A stretch of 64,000 nucleotides of DNA from Prostheceraeus crozeri (lineage: Eukaryota; Platyhelminthes; Polycladida; Euryleptidae), in NCBI GenBank assembly GCA_907163375.1, contig CAJQUW010016952.1:23344-87343 (forward strand), given 5' to 3'. Of the stretch, positions 41,620-52,532 are shown one piece after another. A program made the translations under genes and the position numbers. Below the pieces are notes generated by a model, which saw nothing but the letters and a program-made list of their open reading frames with translations, made no database searches and had not been told where the DNA came from. The number at the start of each line of letters is the position of its first letter. Position 1 is the first letter of the stretch.

Positions 41620-44190
41620 TATAATAATAATAATAATAATAATAATTGTATTTGGATGAACAAATACATAGCCACAAAGGGCAGTCGACAAATGTTTATC
41701 ATGTTAGAAATAAAAAGGGTACTACCAAATGTCATGGCGTGTAAACATGCAAGTGATACATTTCTTAAACTGAGTCAACGTACTCACAGATTTCTCTTCT
41801 TCAGAGAGTAAGTTCCAATACGGAATAACATTACAGGAAAAAAATTTTGTGCGATAATCATGAAATGACAATTCAGTTCGAATCTTGGATGTGTGACCAC
41901 GTAAGAAATGACTACTTTCAGAATATGTGAAAAAGTCATCAAAGTTAACATCAACATGTCCATGAATAATCTTAAAAAGAAATATCAATTGGTATCTTAA
42001 ACGACGAGCGTTCAGAGACAAAAGGCCGAGATTGTTTAGTCTGTCACGGTATGCTAAATCTTTCATATATCGAATCGATCTTGACATTCTTCTCTGTACA
42101 CTTTCGATTTCATCAATGTACTTTTTCCGATATGGATTCCATACAAGACAACCAAACTCAAGGATAGGTCGAACATACGTCAAGTAAAGCTTCAAAATGA
42201 CACGGTAATCTATATGATTAAACGAGCGATTGATAAGTCCGAGCATTCTTCGTGCCTTATTAACAATGATGTTCACATGAGCACTGAATTCCATGGTATT
42301 AGAGAAGGTAAGGCCCAAATCTTTGTAAATTGAGACAGTAGGAAGTTTGTCAAATAGGATATGGTATTCAACTCTTGGATTTGATTTACCGAGATGCATA
42401 ACTCCAGATTTAGATACATTTGTGGATAGTCCATTATCTGTACACCAATTCAGTAGACCAGAGAGATCACGTTGTAATGAATCAGTAAATAATAGATGAT
42501 CAGATGTTTTTGGCCAGGCAATGTATAGCTTTATAACATCCGCGAACTTGATTAATGCACTATTATGAATTTCATCATCGAGATCGTTGACAAAAAGACA
42601 GAAAAGTAATGGGCCGAGTACAGAGCCCTGTAAAAGACCGCTCGTCACAGTAATTGCATCAGAAAGAACACCATTATAAGAAACACGCTGTACACGAGTT
42701 GTAAGCCAACTCTTAAGAAAACGAAAAAGATGACCATCAATACCAGCATTCTTAAGTTTACATAAAATCCTTTCATGAGGTATACAATCAAACGCCTTGT
42801 TGAAATCTAGAAAAATCACATCAGCTAGACAGCTTCTATCAAGGTTTTTCGTTATGTAATCAAAAAATGTCAGGCTTGCCGTTTCAGTGGAACGTTTGGA
42901 CAAGAAACCATGTTGTGTCGGCTTAAATAGACCAAGATTATTCCAGAAATCGTATAGTTGTTGACGTATAATTCGCTCCATTAACCGACAGAAACAACTC
43001 GAGATGGTAATTGGTCGATAATTGCGGATTGAGCATTTATTACCAGACTTAAATAAAGGTGTAACAATGACAGTTGACCATCCATTAGGTATCGCGCCAA
43101 ACAAGATGATATGGTGGAATAAAATGGACAACTTCTCCGCAAGAGGCCGTAGGCCTTTTTTGATCAAAAAATATGAAAAGCCGTCAATATCAGTAGTCAT
43201 GCTATTGGGTAAAGATGCGATTACCTTCATGATAGAGTCTGAATCGAAATAGATATTATAGATGTAGTCCGGGAATGATGGAGTCACTGAAGTATCGGCC
43301 AAATCCAAATTACCACTCTCAACAAACGACGATGAAAAGTAATTGTTAAAACCATTTGAAATCTGAATATCACTATATAAGTTGTTATCACTTTGATCAG
43401 TAAAGCCTGACGGAGATTGATTCAGTCTTAATTTGTGGTTGACATATTTCCAAAACATTTTAGGATTTTTGCGGTTATGAAGTGAAAGCTTGCGTTCATA
43501 GTCCAAGATGGATTGCTTTGTGGCTTCATTAAGTTTTTCTTCAGAGAAAAAATATTGAAGTATGTTTAATTTGGTAGACAATTTTTTCATAATTGCATAA
43601 CATCTCCTCTTATAACGAATAGCACTTCTAACACGACTTGAATGTTCAGGCTTCCAAGGAGTTTTCGGTTTAAATGGAACAACACTTTTCATAATTGATG
43701 ACAAAGACGTAGAAAAATAATTCCATAAGGAATTCACATCGTTACTGTTATCGTTATACATGTCTTGGTACCAATCATATTCAACAATATTTTTCACAAA
43801 CAATTTCCATTTAGCTTTATGATAAACCGGTACAATAGGTTGGAAAATATTTTTCTTTAATAATGACACATTGATAGTAAAATTAAGAATCGCGTGATCA
43901 GAGGAACCAAAATTTTCGAGCACACAAACATCATCAACCATAGTACAAGACGTCGTAAATACAAGATCTAAAATTTGACCAATTAATTTGGCGGATGTAG
44001 GTATGCTCACCAAAATAACGGAAATCCGAGGCTTAAGGATATGCAAAAATTTGATAAATTCGCAATGCCGGAAAATTTCGATCCCTGCACTATAGACAAA
44101 ACTACAACTAAACTGTAGTTGCAGGCACTCTGTCAAATTATCATTAACAGTATGAAATCGACTACTTACCAAACCAAGGAGTGATGCATA
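41620..44190 (-). mobile_element. LINE (CR1/Jockey-like), 5'-truncated
   Basis: Minus-strand non-LTR element. The 3' end is (ATT)n at 41621-41646, preceded by TTGTTCATCCAAATACAATT, a terminal hairpin and short-repeat tail typical of CR1-group LINEs. The 5' side is cut within the endonuclease. The insertion point lies beside a small TIR element at 44199. Confidence 0.85.
41722..44172 (-). CDS. LINE ORF2: partial APE endonuclease plus reverse transcriptase
   Basis: An uninterrupted frame of 816 codons. Residues ~60-100 hold the end of an APE-type endonuclease (GQILDLVFTTS..., ENFGSSDHAILNF). A long linker leads to RT: NYRPITISSCFCRLMERII (~385), GFLSKRSTETASLTFFDYI (~425), VIFLDFNKAFDCIPHERIL (~450), TSGLLQGSVLGPLLFCLFVNDL (~510), KFADVIKLYIAW (~545), LGLTFSNTMEFSAHVN (~620), and YVRPILEFGCLVWNPY (~660). 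The catalytic F/YADD box reads FADV, so the second Asp of the pair is lost, and GLPQGS reads GLLQGS; either change should impair RT. The intact frame with an altered active site suggests a young copy. The N-terminal third of the endonuclease and ORF1 are absent. Confidence 0.9.
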   Translation of the reverse strand: MVSSRFHTVNDNLTECLQLQFSCSFVYSAGIEIFRHCEFIKFLHILKPRISVILVSIPTSAKLIGQILDLVFTTSCTMVDDVCVLENFGSSDHAILNFTINVSLLKKNIFQPIVPVYHKAKWKLFVKNIVEYDWYQDMYNDNSNDVNSLWNYFSTSLSSIMKSVVPFKPKTPWKPEHSSRVRSAIRYKRRCYAIMKKLSTKLNILQYFFSEEKLNEATKQSILDYERKLSLHNRKNPKMFWKYVNHKLRLNQSPSGFTDQSDNNLYSDIQISNGFNNYFSSSFVESGNLDLADTSVTPSFPDYIYNIYFDSDSIMKVIASLPNSMTTDIDGFSYFLIKKGLRPLAEKLSILFHHIILFGAIPNGWSTVIVTPLFKSGNKCSIRNYRPITISSCFCRLMERIIRQQLYDFWNNLGLFKPTQHGFLSKRSTETASLTFFDYITKNLDRSCLADVIFLDFNKAFDCIPHERILCKLKNAGIDGHLFRFLKSWLTTRVQRVSYNGVLSDAITVTSGLLQGSVLGPLLFCLFVNDLDDEIHNSALIKFADVIKLYIAWPKTSDHLLFTDSLQRDLSGLLNWCTDNGLSTNVSKSGVMHLGKSNPRVEYHILFDKLPTVSIYKDLGLTFSNTMEFSAHVNIIVNKARRMLGLINRSFNHIDYRVILKLYLTYVRPILEFGCLVWNPYRKKYIDEIESVQRRMSRSIRYMKDLAYRDRLNNLGLLSLNARRLRYQLIFLFKIIHGHVDVNFDDFFTYSESSHFLRGHTSKIRTELSFHDYRTKFFSCNVIPYWNLLSEEEKSVSTLTQFKKCITCMFTRHDIW

Positions 44191-44198
44191 GGCCTATA

Positions 44199-45002
44199 CA
44201 CTAGCTATAACTACAATTGCAGATAATTGCAGCATACTTGCATCACGTGACTTTATAATTACGATATGAGAATCGCAATTACCATGAAGTAAATTGCACG
44301 TCACTTGCGCACCGGAATTTTTGCTTATGTGGGGTGCAATTATGTGCAAGTACGCAATTACCATTCAGCGCAAGTACGTGAACAACAGAAATATATTCTT
44401 TGTCAGATGTTCGCTTCAGAAGTAGCATTACAATCAAACATTCATGAGCATGTTACTTTATCTTTGTGTTGATTCTATAGATGCATGCTAATAATATTTA
44501 ATGCTACTTGCTTAAATAATGAGTACATAAAAAATTTATGCAATAAACAATTAAATACAGGGGTAAAAGTGAAGTGAAATTAGATTCTGATCCTGAAGTC
44601 AAGATACGCGAGCAAAATGAAACAAATAGATTCAAATATTCCAAATCGGAGGAGCATTATTTAAGTATTAAAAAAATTAATTCGATATTTAATTAAGAAT
44701 TTCATAGACAAAAGCCTTCAATTTATAAACGAAGAATATTTTTGCAGCTACTGTTTCATGAAATGAAAAGCAAATATACTAAGATTAATTGCGATAATTA
44801 ATTAAGACTAGCTGCTGCAATTATTGGCTTCTAGATTTTTGGATGTGTCTTACATCGCAAGTATGGAGCAAATATGTGCAATTGCATATTGCAGTGCACT
44901 TAATTGCGAACGCACTTGCGCAAAGTGATTCTTGCGATCGCACGCACAGCTGCAATTATGCGCAAGTGGGCGCAAGGTCACTGCAAGAGTGTTTGACTAG
45001 TG
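44199..45002. mobile_element. Small TIR element rich in GCAATT/GCAAGT
   Basis: Ends CACTAG (44199-44204) and CTAGTG (44997-45002) are inverted and flanked by TA on both sides. Inside each end, TTGCAG, ATTGC and ACTTGCGC motifs recur densely in both orientations. It has no coding capacity. It is probably a degenerate non-autonomous DNA element. The short perfect TIR keeps confidence moderate. Confidence 0.4.
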
Positions 45003-45004
45003 TA

Positions 45005-47160
45005 AATACAATCTTAAACGCAATAACTCAATAAAACGAATGTTTGATACATTTCGAATGACATATCTTTTAAGGAAATTGTGCGTTTTTTCTGAAATTG
45101 TCGAAAATCATAAAATGTAAAAATATTATGGTTTCTGATCAAAATACACAATAATCAACCCTAGAAATGAAAAATTCAGGTCATTTTGATGCCTACAAAA
45201 CAGCACTATAAGAAATGCATTAATAATTTTTCCACTCCATGTCCTATTTCGCGTGGAATTGCCCATTTATGTTGAAATTTAAGCAAATGCGTGGCCGTTT
45301 TGACCACCCTTGGTATTTTAAGGGTTAAGAGCGCAACACTGCGTATGGTGGTAGTCGAATGTCGACGCGGACAATGAGTATGTGAATTTTACTTCCGCGC
45401 GCAATCTCAACGTATTATAGCCTCCTTCTCTGCAGCACCGAGCAGCGTATGATTGGTCTGTCCGTAGTAACGTCATCATCAATTCTGTTTTCGCATGCTG
45501 TTCACAAAGGACGCTACTTGACATGGCGACGGGGTGTCCCGTTTAACTCATGAGGAGTTTGATACTGAGACAAAATCTAAAATTCGACCAAATTACACAT
45601 AACAGTGATAGAAAATATACGTATTTTACTATTTGACTTTTGACCTCCAACAGATCTTGCTATAGATTTACATTCTCTAGTAAACCAAATTATGAATAGG
45701 TCTGGGCCTACGCACGTGCGTCGTTGGCAATTTCCGGTGCTTACTTCGCGAGAATTCATGAAAACACCAATTTCAAAACAAAAGGGTGTATTCCAAACAA
45801 GTTCATGGAAAACTGTACAACAATTTTTCCTAATGTTTAAAATGAAGGAAAATTCATTTCTTATGCAAACATCCAGTCAAATGAATAGGAATCTACGTTA
45901 TAAATATATCAGTAAATACCAAAATACTGGCCAATAAAAACGCGGATGATGGTGTTCATACTGTGAATGGTTGGCCAATGCAGAAATCCTGAATGATCGT
46001 CTTTCGTATGCCAAACCCGAGGAAATGGCACAGAGATGAGATGAACAATAGTAACTCCTGAAAAGACAAAAAAGAAAATTCATGATATTGACAAATTTGA
46101 TGTAAGAAAAGCAACTCGATTTTGAGTCTATGTCATATGAGGTAGAGAATCTGCTGGCACCTGTAGTTGTCCGCAATGGCTCAATGGCTTTGATTGAATA
46201 AATTCATGCGAAAATATCTGATTGCAGTATCAAAGCTGCCAGAAACTATGAAAGTTCCCACTCACTATATAATACACGTATATAGTCAATACCATACAGT
46301 AGAGATACAGTGGCGTACGGTGTTCCCAGTCGACATGCATGCAATGTAGAGTTTCGTTCGAGGATTATAACAAGTGAAGCAGGCATTAAAGTTATGATTG
46401 GGACATACAAGGGTCTGTAAAAGAAGTAAATATTTGAATTACTGGCTTGTTTTATTAATTGCAGATTGTCACTTCAAAAAATATATTATTTATTACTATT
46501 AATTGCTATTTATAGCAAAACATATCCTATGAAAAAGATAGGACGGTCAAGCTGTGTCATAAAACTAAAATGTCTGTCCCGTTTTTTTTGTGAGGTCCAA
46601 ATTATACAGAGGAAAAAGAATTTTGGCATTATGGATTACTTTGCTAGCTAAAAAAAACTATCAGGTGTCCGGCGAACCAAGCGAACACCGGCTTCGCACA
46701 CCGGTTGGAGGCAATTCATAGGTCCCATGGTATGAGCGTTGTGTGTGTGTGTGTGTGTGTGTGCAGGAGAAGAGGTGCTTTGTATGGTGTGGTTGAGATC
46801 TACATAGGGGTTTCAAAGAGGTGAAGAATGGACAGAGGGTTTTATATAATATCGTATTATAACTATATGCAGGGTTTTTTAGGTTTTGCCGCTGTTCATC
46901 TGATCATTCCCACGGGTCACATTCAAATCGTCTAAAGATCGACTTTCATTAGTGCACGCCTAACACACTCAGGATTTATAAGCAAAAACAAAAAACAGAA
47001 GTCATGAATGCAGTATAACATTAGCGTTTAGCAATGAATTTTACTCGCGATTCTGCATGTACGTGTGCAAGGTGACTTTTCAAGTCTTGAAGTTAATTTC
47101 ATGTGCTATTTAGACAAGAGACTCATTATCAAACATAGAAATGTAATTGATCATCATACA
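45005..47160. other. No supported gene; (GT)n at 46738-46763
   Basis: AT-rich sequence with short frames only. A (GT)n microsatellite of ~13 units lies at 46738-46763. GGTGTCCGGCGAACCAAGCG at ~46655-46675 starts a GC-richer patch of unknown nature. Confidence 0.45.
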
Positions 47161-47169
47161 GCTAGTGCC

Positions 47170-48185
47170 CGCATTATACCCGCATGAACAAATCGACATC
47201 AGGTCCAGAAAACATGTCAAGTTCGTCATCAGACTCATCATTCATTTCAATGCCACAACATTCGCTATCATCACCCATCACGTTTTCATCGGTATCTGTG
47301 ACTAAGTCTCTGGCGGGGAAGCGGGTTTCGTCGATCTTTAGTGTTTATCAACTCCTCCGCTATTTCCACACTTCTTTGTCGACAGGTGCTCAGGACCGTT
47401 GGTGCCTACATTGAGAAGCGCTGGTAAGGTACGGTCCAGCAGGCGGTTGCCACTTTTGGTCTTTATGACTGTCAATTTGGAAAATCCCCGTTCATTCCAA
47501 GCAGTAGAAAATAGAATCGGAGTGCAATTGTCGCCAATCTGCACACTTGAAAGCAGTGACTACCATAAAACTACGGTTTTGTGAGATATTGACAAAGGGT
47601 CGCCACATCCGGCAGGTCGAGTAGAGCCGTATCATGAACAGCATGCTCTAGACAGCTTTGCCAGTGTGCGATGACCGTTGTCATTTTCCCCACCGGAGGA
47701 AATCGGGCAACCAGATTTCTGATCTGCGGGTCACCAGATGCAGCCTGGTTGTCGTCATTGTTTGAGATGCGTTGCGGATAGAAGACGTCAAAATCTCGCA
47801 ACAGGAGTAGATCATTCTCCTTGAATCGATCATCAAGATTTCTGATGAGACTGTCGGCATAGGTCCGTAAGATTTTCGCTAACTTTTCAACAACCTCAGT
47901 CGGTATTCCTAATTTCGATTGGAAGCGATCGGCCCAGTCATTTTTTAATTTTCTCCACGCAATATTGTTCTCGAATATGCGAATTAATTGAAATTTGCAC
48001 GCTTTCAAGGCTGGAAGGAGGTGGCCAAAGTGCAAAACTCTATACTGATACGTCTTGCTCAGGTCATTCAGGTGCGGCAATATCAGTGACAACAAATAGA
48101 GAACAGCAATAAACTGTTTCTCGCAGACCTGTCTCAGCAGTCCGTCTGCCGTTGGATCAGAGTCGTAATGATCAGAGTCGATCAA
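47170..48185 (-). pseudogene. hAT transposase remnant (C-terminal part)
   Basis: The 204-codon frame (47571-48185) includes CEKQFIAVLYLLSLILPHLND and LSKTYQYRVLHFGHLLPALKAC, resembling the middle region of hAT proteins of the ZNF862-like kind. In the next frame (47338-47544) is the hAT dimerisation signature: TAWNERGFSKLTVIKTKSGN and LPALLNVGTNGPE. A frameshift separates the two. The acidic sequence that follows to ~47170 may be the natural tail. The BED finger and catalytic N-terminal half were not found. No terminal repeats were identified. Confidence 0.65.
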
Positions 48186-48505
48186 GTATTTTCTACACTA
48201 TTCAGTCGGAGGTCGTGCAAAGAAAATCAAGAAGAAAGGCTGCCTGCCTTGATTATGACTGGCATGCATCTTACGAATGTTGATAACGATAGTGTATCGA
48301 TCTCTTCTCTCCATTCTCCATGTTAATGAGCTATCTTGAGATGAATTCTGGGCATTGATAGTGTTGGCTATGGCTCACTACATGTAGCGGATGAACGTTC
48401 AAAATCCACGGTACAAATCGAAAATTCCAAGGTGCAGAATGTGACCCGTGGAACACCTTAAATATGTATCATATTACATTTTATTTATATTATATAACTA
48501 TTCTT

Positions 48506-48952
48506 TTAAGAAGGGTGATTTGTAGATGCGGAGTTGTGCCAGTGTTCTGCGTGTGCATCTGTCGAGTGCTTATTCTGATACGTGGGGATTGCGTTAATGA
48601 TTTTGTTGTTAGATTTGTGCGCTAGGTATGTGCCGACGTGGCGAGTGTTTGTTTGAGTAGCTGTTTCTTTGTCGCGTTGGATGACTGTGTGTGATGGGGT
48701 GAGGAGTACTTCCCGGTGCAGAAAGTTGTGGGTTTTTGTTGTCTGAGATGTAATGGTTGTTGCGTCAAGAGATGGAGATGCTGGTGTTGACATTTTGCTT
48801 TGTCTAGAAGCTGTTTTGCGTATAGTGTGAGGATCGGGTAATCCAGACAGCCAGTCAGCCACATTCGCGTATCTGCTCTCACACCCCCAAGCCGCTTTCA
48901 CATTTTTGCTTTGAAAATCGTCTCGAGTGCCTTCTTGGGATTTTAATAACAA
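48506..48952 (-). CDS. ORF of unknown nature
   Basis: A 148-codon minus-strand frame rich in Thr, His, Asn and Ser (QTTKTHNFLHREVLLTPSHT, QTNTRHVGTYLAHKSN), with a more ordered first 40 residues (GCESRYANVADWLSGLPDP). No domain is recognised. GC content is higher than nearby. It could be a coding relic of the hAT neighbour, a lone exon, or chance. Confidence 0.2.
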   Translation of the reverse strand: MLLKSQEGTRDDFQSKNVKAAWGCESRYANVADWLSGLPDPHTIRKTASRQSKMSTPASPSLDATTITSQTTKTHNFLHREVLLTPSHTVIQRDKETATQTNTRHVGTYLAHKSNNKIINAIPTYQNKHSTDAHAEHWHNSASTNHPS

Positions 48953-49251
48953 CTAGAACCAAAGTACACTGACAATACTATTTTACAATCTCAAGACGCG
49001 AAAATCTTTGAAAATAAATGATGGAATATTGCTTTTGAATCAATCGGGATACACATATTGACTTGATTTGAAAATTTTATCAAGAAGTGATGTTCATAGA
49101 ATTATATTGCTATACAAACAGCAGATGAATAATGAAATTTGAAAGGAGATTGGAATGATAGCATTAAGATTAGAATAATAGAGCAAACATTGAAACATCA
49201 CGTTTTATAGTAAAGATGGCCATGCTTCTACGTCTAAATTTTCGTGCACTG

Positions 49252-50182
49252 CACCTTTTTCCATTCTAATTAAAAGTTGTTCCGTTCTATTTAAAACCTG
49301 TTCCATTCAATTTAAATATGTTATATTCAGTTTAAAACCTGACCCATTCAGTTTAAAACATTCAGTTAAGAACGATCTCTATTCTACTACAAAAACAATA
49401 TGACAGTCACCAATGTACATAACTAAATACCATATTGCTAATCGAGCATTCGTTGCTTAGCGATGCCATCAGTTTTCTTATAGCTTCTTAGAGTACCTGG
49501 TTTAACACCACGATTTTCCATCATTTCACTCATGTCAGTGTCTGTGTCAGATGCACCTGTGCTTATTGACGTTGACAATGCATGTGAAGTCATGATTTCA
49601 TCTTCGTATACTTCGAGAAACTTTACCAAATGAAATTGACTAACTAACTCAGCACTTGATATTATCTGCTGCTATTCATACCAAACACACGGAGCGAGCA
49701 TAAAAACGTGTGGATCGCGCACTCAAAAAGTGTGTGCGTGTATGATGCATGGGATGATGGCGCGCTAAACCGATCTGAAGATTCTTACTTTTGCTATTGT
49801 TCGATTTCTAAGAATGACTCATTTTATCCGATAAAGTGATGATGTAGTTATCGAATGTGGCTGTCAACGCTCCGGTCCGACAAGACTTAAAATACGGTGT
49901 TACATTAGTGAATTGATGAACACTTTTAAAATAAAACGTTTCATTGTTTATTGTTTTATTTATGATCCTCTTATTATGTATTATTTATTCATCAGATTCC
50001 ATGTTGTACATAAGTATATCATGAAATATTGTGATATCATTGATTGTTTCTATGTCATCTGGTTTTTGTAGTAGAATAGAGATCGTTCTTAACTGAATGT
50101 TTTAAATTGAATAGAACATTTCTAAATTGAATGGGACAGGTTTTAAATAGAACGGAACAACTTCTAATTAGAATGGAAAAAG
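49252..50182. mobile_element. Non-autonomous DNA element with ~120-140-bp TIRs
   Basis: The left end (CTTTTTCCATTCTAATTA onward to TCTATTCTACTACAAAAAC, 49254-49396) and the right end (inverted, 50063-50181) match closely. Each arm contains 20-21-bp sub-repeats of GTTCCRTTCWATTTAAAACCT type, four on the left and three on the right. Total ~930 bp. It holds a 63-codon minus-strand frame (49438-49629; SISTGASDTDTDMSEMMENR) of unknown meaning. No target duplication is resolved. Confidence 0.75.
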
Positions 50183-50329
50183 ATGTAGATGTCCTATTAC
50201 TATACTGAAAATTTCACTGGGCATTTGGAAGAGTGCATGTCACCGTTGAACTGAACAGTTGGACGCAAACAGCCAAGTATGTGCTACGTGAGGAGCACAA
50301 GGGCTAAACAGGTTAAAGGTAACATCTGA

Positions 50330-50530
50330 TGACTAGCCGGAGAACGGAGAAAAAGTTGGTTTAACGTCGCTAATCACGTCGCTTGGACGGTGATGACACA
50401 GTCAGACTTTAATCTGGAGTGTTGTGATCTTTTAGTCCGGATGCCCTGACGACTTCCACCGACATTCTCGGGGCTCGACCTCTGGACCAAAAGATCGCTA
50501 GGCCAAGCACTTCACCACTGTGCCACAAAG
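50330..50530 (-). repeat. tRNA-derived SINE
   Basis: On the minus strand, A box GGCACAGTGG (50515-50524) and B box GGTCGAGCCCC (50470-50480) have tRNA-like spacing. They are followed by a ~110-base unrelated body ending AGCGACGTTAAACCAACTTTT. The tail recalls SINE/LINE 3' ends common in marine invertebrates. Confidence 0.75.
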
Positions 50531-50534
50531 GAAG

Positions 50535-52035
50535 TAACTTTATATTCTAACTGCGCATCTCAAGAGAAATTGAATTAAATTTTCCTGACAAATCTTATTA
50601 AAGCAGAGACAGCTTAGCCTAGAGAATCATCGATAATTTAGTCTGCCATCCAAGCTGACCTTAGAATCCCAAAGATAATGGAATTACAATTAACTTCTTC
50701 AAAGGTCGACAAGCATTAAGTTGATAATATCGTTCGATGGGGCTGGAAAGTCAAGTCTGTCCTCCGGACATGAATTTTTTTCTTGATGACGAAAATGAAG
50801 AAGCGCATGGGCAGACATATTCATGAAGGCCCAAAGCAAACTTCTTGAAAGAATCTCGCGTTTCCATTAAACAGCTGAAGTCTCCTCACATCTGACAACT
50901 TAATAAAATGAAAATTAGAACAGACGATAAGTAAAATGACTAATTTTGGGTTGTAAAACACAGCACATGGTCGACATTCGAAGTAGGTATACAGGGCTTG
51001 CAGTCATTTACTATAAGATGTCAAATTTATGGACGATTCTGAAACATGCATTTTAACAAATACCCACAAGTAAATTGCATAAAAGACAACAGGAAACTTC
51101 AATGACCTAAACAACGGGAAGAAATGAAGAAATATTTACAATATAACATTAACATGGATTTATGAGGGCATTAATGTAGGACATTTGATGTTGTCCCTAC
51201 CATGGTGCCTGAAAGAATCTTCATGTGCGTTAATAATATTATGTGCATTTATATTTGACTAGATAGAAATGTAGGAAAAAAGCGATCAGCAATGCTATGA
51301 ATACACATGCAGAAATACGCTGACTGAGATTTCTAAAATTGCTGCCAATTTGTCCTACATTTCTGCCGAGTCCATTGTAAATGCGCACAATATTACTAAC
51401 GAATATGTAGATTTTTCAGGCAACATTGTGCAGGCACAATGTACAGTAAAAATTAACAGCTTGTCATGTCTTTCTCACATAATTTAATTGATGCTCAAAA
51501 TTTTTAGACATCTCATTGATTTGACGGTGCCAAAAATGTCAATAAGTTGCCAAGTTATCACTTTCCACTTATCTGTTAATAAGAACAAACCAATTCAAAT
51601 AAAATAGATGCTGCGAAGCGTGGGATGGAGGTAATTATGTCACACTTGACACGCAATGGATAAAACAAACAAATAAAAAGCAGATTAACTCGTTTGTTTA
51701 TCGTAGCGGGCATGTCTACGACATGCCAAGCGACTGTGAGCTATCTACCTGCTGAGAGATAAATCAGAAATAATGCTGGGATGTAATCTACAGCGATTGT
51801 TTCCGTGCCAAGTGAAGTGCAATTTCATCAGTCATTTATCAGATTCAAGGGACCTTCAGCATTGAAAGTCCCTTGTTACTCTAGGGGAACCTTATCGCTA
51901 GCATCAGGTGCCCCTCAAAGCTTTGAGCGGGTCCTTTTATCAGTAGGCCTACTACACTATGTTGAGTCTTCAGTATGGCAGCATGGAGGGCCCCTTCTTA
52001 AGTATAAGGAACCCTGTGTTAGTCATTGCTATTGG
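50535..52035. other. No supported gene
   Basis: About 1.5 kb of AT-rich DNA. A 109-codon plus-strand frame at 51805-52134 has no motif, and its end overlaps the left hAT terminus, so it is not called. Confidence 0.4.
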
Positions 52036-52532
52036 ATTGTCCAGAGCAGTGTTCGTAGTCCGTCAGCTCAGAATTTTCGGGCCATGGCCATTTCTTTTAG
52101 ATATGCTTTAATGCACGCGTACATGGGCCGATAGACTTTCGGTTAAGTGCGTTCATACATTTATTACTTTACAGTACATAATGGTTCTCATTTTACGAGT
52201 ATATACATGTGAGTGAAGAAGAAAGGGACAAAGTAATTATTTCAATATTTTACCAAAAACAATCTTCAAAACAAATAACTGTTAAACAATACCCAGAGAG
52301 TCTTCAATTATCAACGTCTTATCATATTCGGGAGAAATACATGTGACCGATAACCACCAATGGATGACGATTTCATTACGTGTATCTTATAATCATTCTT
52401 CTTTAAGCATCATAATTCAATAGTGTCCAACCTATATAAAAATTTAGCCAAATAGCATATCAAAACAAGCTGCTGATATTTTCAGCCAGTTGGCTTATGA
52501 TTTCTATTTGGGAAAGATTGGGAAAGATTTCA

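Noticed and set aside
51805-52134. 109-codon plus-strand frame
   Set aside because: No motif, no splice context, and its end overlaps a transposon terminus.
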